From: Formicarius rufipectus
Lineage: Eukaryota; Chordata; Aves; Passeriformes; Formicariidae
Length of the DNA stretch: 64,000 bases
Direction: 5' to 3'
Assembly (NCBI GenBank): GCA_013399695.1
Contig: VXAU01003743.1
Coordinates: 317,055 to 381,054, forward strand
The first letter of the stretch is position 1, and each line of letters begins with the position of its first letter. This document shows, one piece after another, positions 41,301 through 53,300 of the stretch. The notes beneath the pieces were generated by a model that did not search any database, had not been told where the DNA came from, and saw nothing but the letters and a program-made list of their open reading frames with translations. The translations under genes and the position numbers were made by a program.

Positions 41301-44300
41301 ATGTCCTTGTCCTTGGCTCAGTCAGTGAGAAGGGGGGCCAAGGAGTGGATGAGCAAGTGGTGAAGGAGTTGGTCAGGTTTAACTGTGCTGATCTACAGTG
41401 TTTTACTCCTCAGATTATATCTATCAAGTAATTTAGTCAGTGGTATTTATAGAAAATAAAAATTTAAAATAATAAAAAAGTGCCAGGAACTAATTACAGT
41501 GGAGTGAAATGTCTCAAGTTCCTGAAATAGCTTTTACTTCAGCAGCTGTTCCAGGTGAAAGACTATTCTTAGAGTGGGTTGTAGATAATTAAAAAAATAA
41601 AGGGAAATGGGAAGAAATCCCTGCTGTATTCCTTAATTCCCTGGGTTTTCTGCACTGAGTTTCTGTGCAGTGCCCCAGGGGCAGCTGCCAGGTCCAAAAG
41701 AAAAGAAATAGGTATAAAAAGCACAAAAATGTGATTCAGGTCAACAGATTGCTTCATGGAGGAACAAATTCCATTCTACTGCCTCTTTGTAATTTTATGT
41801 CTCAGTGTTTAGCAGAATTTTAGTGCCTAATTCAGGTAATTTTTCTCTAAACATGTTCCCTCCGGCCTGGGGTCTGAATTACATGGACAATGGACTTGAT
41901 TAAAAATACCATGTGTGTGTTGCTTCTAATTAACGTATTTTAACTAAAAATGTGACAGAAGAATCATGCTTGGGTATTTGAAACTTTAAATAGCTTTGCT
42001 GTCTGGTGACTCTGAGTTGGAACCATTTAACAAAACCAACCTGGTATTTTATTCCCCAGGAATCATTGCCGTCGTCTGTTGAAATAGTTGAGTAAGATCA
42101 AACAGCATTCAGCCTCTGTAGGTTACAAGGGACTTGGAGGAGCAGGAGAAATCTCACTAAAATGGAATCTTAAGAGAAAAATAAGATGCTCCAGGAAATA
42201 TCCAGAGCCTGAGAAAATCTGACCCTTTTTTCATGCAGAAGTACTTTATGCACACAGGCTGCTGAGCCAGGGAGAACGTTCTAGCAGAAGTAAATGTATT
42301 CCCAGAAGAAATCAGTTGCTCAATTAAAGATGAGCAAATTCTAATTGATCTGTTCTTTATATATTAATTTCTATGAGGGTGCCTTCAAACCAGCTAAGAG
42401 TAATGCAAGTGTCATTTTTAAGTGCATTTGAACACATTTGTTTCTCTTTTTCCCAGCTTGAAGAGCTGGAGAACGAAATGAGCCAAGAGAAACAAAGTCT
42501 TCAGAACAGTCAAAACGTCAGCAAAGACTTGCAGAAGGAAAAAGCTCAGCTTGAGAAGAGCCTGGAGGCACTGAAAGAGAACTCTGAGCGACAGGTGGGT
42601 GCTGAGCTGAGAGGCTGAGCTGTGCTTTGGGCCCTGGGGGTCCCCTCCTGTGGGGGTCCCCTCCTGTGGGTCCCCCAGCACGCAGAGGTTGTGGGGACAG
42701 GTGTGGATCATATTCCCAGATATACCTCAAGGATAAAGGAGAACTTGCATCCTAATTTTTAGTTTAACTGGCATCTGGGTCGTTGTGAAAAGTGTCCCTG
42801 ATGGACACTGGCACCTTCTAAAGGTGCAGAGCAATACAGGGGACAAGGTGGAGGGCAGTCACCAGGAAAAAAGAGTCCTGGAAACATCTGGAAATCCCAT
42901 ATTTAGTAATTGAGACCTTCGGAATTAGGCCTGCAGTTATTTTCTGTCTTTCATGCTTATCCTTTTGTGTAGTCATCTTTTTCAAATTCCACTTACACTT
43001 CCTGATGACATTGCCATTTTTAGTGTCATTTAAATGTGCAGTATTCTGAAATACAGAATATTGTGTTTCAAAAACGGTGAAGATTCTTCAAGGCGTGATT
43101 TGATTAGTAAATGAAATTCCAGACTTAGAAAAGAAAGAAGAAAGGAGAGGAGGGAAAAGAAAAGCTTGGCATTGAAGCTTTACTTGCTTTTAAAGGTACA
43201 TATGTTGCTTTGAACTTGTTGGAGTGGGACTGACATTTCAGTGGGACTATTTCTGCTTAAAAATAAATGCATTTTAAAACAATGCTCTTAAGGACTGATG
43301 GGTGAGGAGCATCTGCCATGTCTCTTACTGGGGTCAGCTGTCCCAGGTTCACTGGACCTCACCAACAATAGGGAGAGATTTGTCATGATTTGTTGTTAAA
43401 ATGGGATTATAAAGCAGAACTCCTGGGAAGTGACGATGCCAGTTCAGTGCCAACCCAGGTGCTCCAAAGCTGTGCTGTTGGACACCTGTTAATTAGCTCC
43501 TGGTGGATCATTTGAGAGCAGTGTGTGCTTGCTGGGAACAGGGCCCTGGGTCTGTAATTAATCCTTACATTCAGGCTGGACTAGGAGAGAACAGTCTATA
43601 ATTTGCTCATCCTGTTTTTCACTGCAAGTAGCACTTTTGCTTTTCTCCAGCACAGTTTATTGTTGAGGCATCTATTACACTGTGTTATTAGTGTACAGTT
43701 AAATATTGATCCAAACAGGTTTCTGGATTTTGCTGTCTGTTGTTCCGTGCCCAAATTATTTCATGTTATTTGGAGCAACTGAGCAAGTTGATAAATACTG
43801 CAAATTATGACCGAAGTTCAAAAAGCAATCTGAATTTGGGTGAATACAAATGAAAATTAAATTATGCAGAGACACAGATAAAGCTTTGGTTTGATGTTAA
43901 CTTATTAATATTCAAGGAGAAGAGATTTGAAGACTCATTTTCACTGACTTTGTTCTAAAGCTTCCACCTGGGCACATGTATGTTTATAATTGCTCAAGTA
44001 AATATCAGTAGAGTAAAAGAACTGTTTTTTAAACTCAAAATGTGATGTAATGTCAGTGTCATAGTAGCTTTCAGCTTATATATGAAGCAGTTCCTTGTTG
44101 GCATGTTGTGCACCGGTTGTCCCTTTTTCTGCCCAAATCAGATTAAACTGTTGGAACAGGAAAACGAGCACCTGAACCAAACGGTGGCCTCGCTGAGGCA
44201 GCGCTCCCAGATCAGTGCTGAGGCCAGGATGAAGGACATTGAGAAGGAGAACAAAATCCTGCACGAGTCCATCAAGGAGACCAGCAGCAAGTTAAATAAG

Positions 44301-47300
44301 ATGGAGTTTGAGAAGAAACAGGTCAGGAAGGAACTGGAGCACTACAAAGAGAGAGGGGAGAGAGCAGAGGAGCTGGAGAACGAGCTGCATCGGCTGGAGA
44401 AGGAAAACGAGGTGTTGCAGAAAAAAATCACCACTCTAAAAATCACTTGTGAGAAGATTGAGGCCTTGGAACAGGAGAATTCAGACCTGGAGACGGAGAA
44501 CAGGAAGCTGAAGAAAACCCTGGATAGCCTGAAAAACCTCACTTTCCAGCTGGAGTCCCTGGAGAAGGAGAACTCGCAGCTCGACGAGGAGAACTTAGAG
44601 CTGAGGAGGACAATTGAATCCTTGAAGTGTACAAGCATGAAAGTGGCACAGTTACAATTGGAAAACAAGGAGCTGGAGAGTGAAAAGGAACAACTTAAGA
44701 AAAGCCTTGAACTCATGAAAGCCTCTTTTAAGAAGACTGAACGCTTGGAAGTCAGTTACCAGGGGCTGGACACAGAAAACCAAAGGCTCCAGAAAGCCCT
44801 GGAAAACAGCAATAAGAAGATTCAGCAATTAGAAAGCGAGCTCCAGGATTTAGAGTCTGAAAATCAGACCCTGCAGAAGAACTTGGAAGAGTTAAAAATC
44901 TCTAGTAAGCGCCTGGAGCAGTTGGAGAAGGAAAACAAGTTGTTAGAACAAGAGACTTCCCAACTGGAAAAGGATAAGAAGCAGCTAGAAAAGGAAAACA
45001 AAAGGCTTCGCCAGCAAGCAGAAATTAAAGATAGTACTTTAGAGGAGAACAATGTCAAAATTAGTAACCTGGAGAGGGAAAATAAATCTCTGTTCAAAGA
45101 GATTGTCGTGTACAAAGAGTCGTGTGTGCGCCTCAAAGAACTCGAGAAGGAAAACAAGGAGCTCGTGAAAAGAGCAACCATCGACAAGAAGACCCTGGTC
45201 ACTCTGAGAGAGGTAAAGGAGTTACCATCTCAGCCTCATGTGCTTGTCATGTAGAGAAACCATACCTGTGCTTTGGGACAAGGTTCTGTTTTGTGGGTTT
45301 TTTCTGCTTTACTCTGAGTGCTCGTGGCATTCTTAATGGTTATGGAGGAGAAAGGGTTAGATAATCAAAGTTTGTTTGATCGTAGTACTGAAAGGGAGTA
45401 ATACCACACATTTCCCTGAACACTGTCGTGTTCAAGGCCTAATGCAAAGGGAAGTCCCACCGAAAGGAAGAGAGAGCAGTGAAATCCTCGCTGCAGTGTC
45501 TGCTCCAGCTGGAAGCTGACATCTGGAAGGAGAGCAGTTAGTGTTGAATTATTTGGGTTCAAGCAGTGGTAAAAGACTCGTGCCTGAGCTCAACCAAGGC
45601 TGCATTATTTTATTTCTGTGAAAATACTGACCGTGGTTTTTATCCTGTGCAAGGACCTGGTGAATGAGAAGCTGAAGACCCAACAAATGAACAATGATCT
45701 GGAAAAACTTGCCCACGAGCTTGAAAAAATCGGCTTGAACAAGGAGCGCCTCTTGCACGATGAGCAGAGCAGTGATGACAGGTGAGGGTGGCAGGGCCCG
45801 CCTGGGAGGGAGTGCAGAGCAGGCTCTCTTGTTCCTGAAGGTCCACTGGGTTTGGGCATGGTCTTACACTCACAGACCCAAAATGGAGCTTCTCTGACAT
45901 TGATAAGAGAGTTGATGTGTTCTTACATTCTGTGACAGTGGTTTGCCACTTTTTGTTGCTAAGGAACTCACTGAAGTGTGTCAGCAGATACAATTAATTA
46001 TAATTAAATGTTCCAAGTTCTAGTCAGCAGCAGAGATCATTAGCATAAAGTGTATTTTTTGTCCTTTTTGCCTGCTTGTCTGACACAAACGATGTTGCCT
46101 TAAACCACCTTACTCTTTCCTTACAACCGATTCCTCCTACCGAAAGGAAGCTGCATTCCCACGCCCTGGGGCTGGAAGTATCCAGGCCTTGGGTGTCTCC
46201 CAGACTTGGTGCCGGCTCCATCCCTCCACCACACCTGCCATCAGGAAGCAGCTGCTGCCCTGACATGTGTTGTATTCCCCTCTTCTGTCCTGTCCCACAG
46301 GGATTTAGGAAAATTTGTGACAGGAGAAGAGCAGAGTGTTACGGGCTTCCTGCCAAGCTTTACCTCACAGTGTTGCTCCCTGTCAGGGACTGTTATTACA
46401 ACTAATTTTCAGGAGCATGGAAGTTGAATTGGGGCTTTCTCTGTCACAGGAAAACCAAATAACATTTGGGTTTTTAATCCAGTGTCCCCTGGCTGCTGCC
46501 ACTGCTCCTTTCCTGAGGGAGTGCCAGAGCCCCATGAGTGAATCTGTGACCACCTCTTGTTTCCTCAGCTCCCACAGGAGCTCAGGAGAGTCCCCAGAAC
46601 TTTGACTAGTCCTGTCATTTCAATGATGGAAATGAAAAGTGTGCAGTTTTCTCTTCCTGATTGGAGAGAGTTGCTTGTGTTTTAATGAGTGTTCTTGGCA
46701 GTACTTCAGTCTTTCTGTTGGGGTGGCCACGTTTTATGAGTTCACTTGGAGGTGTTTTCCATTTGCTCTTGTCTTTCCAATGTCTGTTGTCCTTGGACAA
46801 ACACATTCCTGGACTTTGACTCTGAATCCAAAATACCTGAGTCTCGATTACATTAGAAAATTTGTGCCCTCTTTCATTGTTAGGTGTTCAAAGGAACTTG
46901 GATATTGCATCTCTGCTATTTGTCTTTTTTACATAATTGTGCAACTTTTCAGAAACACAAACTCTTATTTGTAGCCAAATAAAAGCTTCAGCTCCAGAAG
47001 GTGAAATACTATATATTCCACTAGTCATTGGCTCCCTACTGTTCCTTAAATCTCTGGGAATTACTTGTCATATCTTCAAATGTAGCATTGCCATCCTACT
47101 GCATGATTCTACTGGACAGCTTTCTGCTTATTAATTCTCTTCCCATTGGTCTTCTGCTCCAGTTCCTGGCTGGGTCTAATGCTCTTGTCCATCCAGGAGT
47201 GCCCTGCAGTTTATTCCCTTCACTAAACTGATGGATCCTTCAGCAGCCAAGATTAAAAAGGGGGTATTAGTGGTGTGGTTTATTTTATCCAGCTGTGGGG

Positions 47301-50300
47301 AGCAGTGGGATGTTTTCCAGATTCTGAGCCACGTGTGCAGTGACTGAACTGCTTAGAAGTGATTAATGAGTGTGGGTTTCAGCATTTTCTATAAAGGAGA
47401 CCCAGCTATAAATTGATACAGTCTAAATCTGACCACTTCTCTCCCAAATAGGCACTTTGGGGTTTTTAGAATATTGTCAATGTGGTAAAAAGTGGAAGCT
47501 TTACCCAGCAGGGGTGGTGACAGTCTTGAAATACCAGCAGCTGGGCCGAGGGAGCAATTAGCACACTGAGGCATCAGATGAGTGTGCACCTGCAGAGTGC
47601 TTCCCTGTGCTCCCCTTTGTGAGCTGGCAGCAAAGGGGAACCCACGGAAATCCTGCTCTCCAAATCCTCCCCATCCTCACTGAGCTCAGGTCGGGAGTGC
47701 AGTCCTCACACCCAGGGTGATGAGCCAGATGAACAGCCCTCCCTGGGGTGCCTCGGCGTGCCTTTAGGGTGCCTGAAACACCTCTGCAAGAAAGCAGGGG
47801 GCAGAAGTGTACCTTACTCCACCTCCTGTTTGCTTTAGACACAGGACTGGCTGTGAACAGAGGTGTGTTCATGCCCTTGGCTGCAGCATCCAGGCAGTCC
47901 TGAGTGCAGCCACCAGGCTGCTGTTCCAGGGCATTCCAGGGCTTACGTTGCCTCAAAGAAGTTTTTGAAACACAGACTCGTTTCTGTTGTTGGCCAGTAG
48001 GTACAAGCTTCTGGAGTCCAAATTAGAATCCACATTGAAGAAGTCTCTGGAAATAAAGGAAGAAAAAATTGCTGCTTTGGAGGCTCGTCTGGAGGAATCA
48101 ACCAATTTAAACCAGCAGCTCCGGCAGGAACTGAAAACAGTAAGGAAAAGGGGCTTCTTTCTGGGAGATTACATGAGTCCTGTGTGAGCTGTTGTTATTG
48201 CTGTCTCTGGGCAAGGCAGCAAAAGATGGGCATTGTTTGGGTAATGGGAGGCAGGACAGAGGTGTGACTGCTTTTAAAACTGTGCTGAAAGCTCTTGAGA
48301 AGTTGTTTAGTCACTTTGTTGCAAATGTCAGGTGGGTAAATTCTGTGGAGTTGAGTTGATTTGGGATGCCATTTCCAGTTACGTGTTCTGACTTAAATTC
48401 AACAGCCTGGATTGGTCAAAAAAAAGAAATACAGTCACCTTGGTTGTAGGATTTTATTATAAAAGTTTGGGGATAAAGTTGAAAGCACCAAAATAAGATA
48501 GGAAACAGAGGTCTCTTTCTGTTAGACAGTGTTTTTAGGGTGGAGTTACCATATCCATAAGCAATTTTTACATCATCTCCCCAAACATTTACAAAAAGTG
48601 AATTTACTACTACAATAACACAGGACTTCCTGCTCTTGACAAGTGGCATGGCCAAGTAATAAATTAGGATGTATATAATAGGAAATTCTAAACCTAATAC
48701 GAGTTGTCCATAATAATTGCAGGTGAAAAAGAATTATGAAGCTCTCAAGCAAAGACAAGAAGAGGAGAGGATGGTGCAGAATTCCCCTCCAAGAAGTGGA
48801 GAAGAAAACCAGTCTGTCAATAAGTGGGAGAAGGAAAATCAGGAAACTACTAGAGAATTGCTGAAAGTTAAAGATAGATTAATTGAAGTGGAAAGAAATG
48901 TAAGATGTGGTTGAAATAATGATGTGATGATGTGTTGTGAGCTGTTGCAGTAACACAAATGAGTGTGGTTAAAGTCTGATTGATTACCTGGTTCCCATCC
49001 CAGGCTGAGTCTGAACGAAATGCAGTTGGTGCAGCAGCTGCATTCTGCTCTGAGGGGGGCCCTAAAACCCACCACGGGCATTTCAGAGGGAACGCGCCAA
49101 CCTGCTTTTGTCCTTGGGGATCCTCAGCCCTCCCTGCAATGCCTCCGCCGTGAGCCCTGTTCCCCCGAGGCTGGGGGTGTCCCTGCGCTCTGCAGGGGCC
49201 CCCCCTTGGATCCCCCCACCCCTGGAGTCCCCGTGTCCCCGGGCCCCCAGCTCAGCTGCTGTGTTTGTCTGTGTCCCGTGTGCCAGAACGCCACGCTGCA
49301 GGCGGAGAAGCAGGCGCTGAGGACGCAGCTGAGGCAGCTGGAGACGCAGAACAGCAACCTGCAGGCGCAGATCCTGGCCCTGCAGAGGCAGAGCGTGGCC
49401 CTGCAGGAGCAGAACACCACCCTGCAGACTCAGAATGCCAAGCTGCAGGTGAGCTTCGGGCTGTGCAGCCCTTCCTCCTGGCCGAAGGCACGCTCGGGGA
49501 GCAGGGTGATGCAGAAATAACTGCACGCAGGGAGTCAAATAATGGTGTGTTTGCTGATGAAGTTGGTCTTAATCCTTTGTGTTTGTCCAGTTTAAACTCT
49601 TGATTTGTGAGTAGACTCTCTTAACCAATCATCTGAGATTGCTTGGGTTTCTTTGTTTTATTTATACATCTAAATCAGGTCAGGGATGTGGAGCGTCCAG
49701 AGACAGTGTAGTAAGTTTTGTGTTACTGTCTTTCTAAAACTCTTAATAAAAATAAAGCCATACCTAAAAGGAAAATCAAGATACTTACTAGAGTATAGAG
49801 TTTTTATACAAAGAAATAAATTGAATGTAGGTAATTCAGAGGCAAAAAAAAGGTAATGTTTGACCCTGGAAATTATTAAAATGGTTGTCACCAGAGTGGT
49901 GTGGCTCTCATGGCCAGAATTCAGTTGTCATCCTTTATACTTTAATAGGGTTATTATATATAGGTCTCTTTTTTGTCTCTAAAAATGAAACATTCTTGTT
50001 CATGGATTGAATGCTTTTTGGAGTTCTAAGAATCCAAACTCCTTAAAGAGGGAATAAAAAGTCCCCCATTCAGCAGAAATAAACAGTGTCAGAAAGGATG
50101 GAGAGTTGGTAGAAATGGAGTGTCAGGGACTTTTTATATAAGAGAAATACACATTTGGTGAATGTCTGCAGTTCTCATCCTGACTTTCTTGGAAGCAGAA
50201 CACAGTTGTCCCATGGATGCACTCTGTGCTGCCACACTGAAATCTCATCAGTGCACAGCACTCACAGAACAGGACTGGGGGCACACATTGGGTGTTAAGC

Positions 50301-53300
50301 AGCCAAGGGATTGGAAATAGCCCACTGTAACTACAGGAGGACTGTTCTGAAATTCCATCTGCCAAGAACCCAGGAATATCTGTAGAGTTCCTTTTTTATA
50401 TGTGTATGCACAACAGCACAGGCCTTTCCTCTGACCAGACAACTCTCCATGAGCTCAGATGAAGGTGAGAGGAGTTCAGAGGAATCTGCTGCTCTGCAGG
50501 GACTCTGTCACACAGTCCCTGGCATGTGACTCTTCTCTGGCTGCTGGTACCCACAGGGAGCAGACAAGAGAAAGGGTGTTTTAAGGGGTAGCTGGGAATT
50601 TGAGCTAACAGAACTCAGGATTCAGTCTGGGCCGTGCCATGAGACATGACTTCATTTCCAGGGGAAGGTTCAGCTCTCTCTGTGTAACAAAGAGCGCAGC
50701 AGCAGTTCCAACAGGAAGGGATTTGTTCCCTGGTAACAGCAGGCACTGCAGTGCTAGATTGAATTTTTTCCCCTTAATAGATACCCTGAGGGTTTTAGAA
50801 GCCTCAGTAGTTTGTGGTTCTCATCTCTTGAATAGGGAAGAGGAAACAATGAGCCTAATACAGGTCAGGTGACAAGATACTCAAGGATTAGATCTGCTGA
50901 GGCACTGGAAGTGAAGTTGATGGTTGTTTAGGTTTTTTTTTTTTAATTTGTCTGATGTTGAAGGCTTTAATGTGTATTAATACACATTAATACTGTTCTG
51001 GCATAGTTGTTGGAGAAGTGATTCCACTAAAGACTACAGAACACAGTATGAGTAGTTCCTTCAGGTGTTGTTATTTCATTTCCTTTTCTCCCTGTTGAAT
51101 GGATGTTCCCATTGAACTTTTGTAAAAGGATGTGTGGGTACCATAAAGATTTTATAGTGACAGTACAGATTCTGTACAATAAAGATGTTGTAAAAAAATA
51201 GATCTCCATGCCAATAGGGAAGTTCCTTTTGTCCTGTCACAGGTTTAGCTCATAATAGGATCACTGGGGATCCATTTCTCCAAGATATTTTGATGGCAGA
51301 GGAAAGCGTGCCTCTTGTCTAGATAGCACTTTAACAGATGGTGAAAGGTAGATGAGAATTTGATCCCTCCCTGTCAATTTAATCATATGCCTCAATGCTT
51401 TCCTTGCAATACTGCTATAAAATTATTCTTGGAATATTTGGGAGTTGCCTATTGGGATATGAGAAGAGTATTCCCAAGAAAGGGGGGCAGGTAGTGGAAC
51501 AACTAGAATGTCTCTAAGGATTAAACGCAAGAAATGAAAGCTTTAAATGGGCGACAGCCAAGATAACCCCTCCTATGAAACGAACCAGCAGCAAATGTTT
51601 GTGGCTGCAGGTGGAGAACTCCACGCTGAACTCGCAGAGCACGTCCCTGATGAACCAGAACGCCCAGCTGCTGATCCAGCAGTCCGCCCTGGAGAACGAG
51701 AACGAGGGCGTGCTGCGGGAGCGCGAGGAGCTGCGGGCGCTCTACGAGGCGCTGCTCAAGGACCACGAGCGGCTGGAACAGCTGCACGAGCGCCAGGCCG
51801 CCGAGTACGAGGCCCTCATCGCCCGGCACGGCAGCCTCAAGGGCGCCCACAAGAACCTGGAGCTGGAGCACAAGGAGCTGGAGGACAGGTGGGGTAGGAG
51901 GAGTGGGGCTCAGATCATTGGGGTTTGAAGCGTTGAGCGGCCGCCGTGTCACGGAAGCGCCGCGTTGGTGCCGCTCCGCGCGCGAACCGGGGTGTCGTGT
52001 CTGTGTGCAGGTACAATCAGCTGCTGAAGCAGAAGGGGCAGCTGGAGGAGCTGGAGAAGGCTCTCAAGGCGGAGCAGGAGAAGATGCTGCAGCAAAGTGA
52101 AAAGCACGAAACGGTGGCAGCGGAGTATAAAAAGCTGCGTGATGAGAATGAAAGGTAAAGGCAAGTGTGGTGGGTGTTGGTGGAGCTCTGAGCACCTGCC
52201 AGTGCAGCCTGGATGGGTGTCCTGCTCTCTCACCTGGCACTGCAGTTCAGACATTAGTGCTCCCACTGGCATAGTCACTGTGTCCTGAGGGGACGTGGCA
52301 GGGCCCTGGAGGGGCGGAGGGAGCCCAGGAATCAATATGTGACCTCCATGGTGGCCACACTGCAGACCATTCCTGTTCCCTTCCTGGTTTATGTTGGCAA
52401 GGAATCCTGGCTCTTTGTAGGGTTCCTTTCTATTGAAAGGTGTCATCTTCACACTAGTTGTGATGTAGAGATCCTACTTTATATTTGAACATGCAGAGAA
52501 CACAGAATGTTTGGCTTAAAGGCAGAACACATTCCTAGGGAAATTAGACTGGGATGCCTTACCTGTAGTGTGTGATAGTGAGGAGGCTGTATTTTATGCA
52601 GTAGTAGGAAATTCAATGTTCCAGAGCGAAGAACGTGGGTAACAATGACATTTATTTCCCTCTGCTTGTATTGTTTGTGGTGTGTGTCATCCCCAGGCTC
52701 AGTCACACATACAGCCAGCTCCTGAGAGAGAATGAAGTTCTCCAAACTGACCACAAGAATTTGAAAACGTTACTGAACAATTCCAAGCTGGAGCAGACAC
52801 GCCTGGAAGCCGAGTTCTCCAAACTCAAGGAACAGTATCAGCAGCTGGACATAACCTCCACAAAGCTGAATAACCAGTGTGAGGTATGGGAGAGTCACCT
52901 TTGGAATATTTATATCAGTGTATTGGAGGATTCACAGAACCATATGAAGGGCTTCAAAATTAGTCATTGGTTTAGAAATAATCAAGTGGGCCCAAAGACT
53001 AATTAATTTTGCTGTTGTGCAGGCTGATGTTGGGTAAACGGGTTTAAAGAATCAAAGAGGCTTTTCTCAGTTGAGTCATGATTTAGTTTTCTGTTTGATT
53101 TGACCCAAATTTTCTCAGTAATCTTATTTTCTGTGTGTGAAGTGCACTCATATATGTGCACATGTGCCATTTCATGTATTTTCCAGCTGCTCAGCCAGCT
53201 CAAAGGAAACCTGGAGGAGGAGAACAGGCATCTACTGGATCAAATTCAGACTTTAATGCTGCAAAACAGGACACTGCTGGAGCAAAATATGGAAAGCAAG

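Noticed and set aside
44082..44141. ATG at 44082 as a start for a 390-codon protein
   Set aside because: The first 20 codons are intronic; the acceptor AAATCAG at 44141 joins exon 14 to exon 15 in phase and keeps the conserved protein.
44342..45202. Minus-strand ORFs rich in Ser/Phe opposite exon 15
   Set aside because: Antisense shadows of Glu/Lys/Leu-rich coiled coil codons.
47558..47956. 132-codon minus-strand ORF in intron 16
   Set aside because: Not recognised as a transposon or gene, lacks splice signals; treated as chance.
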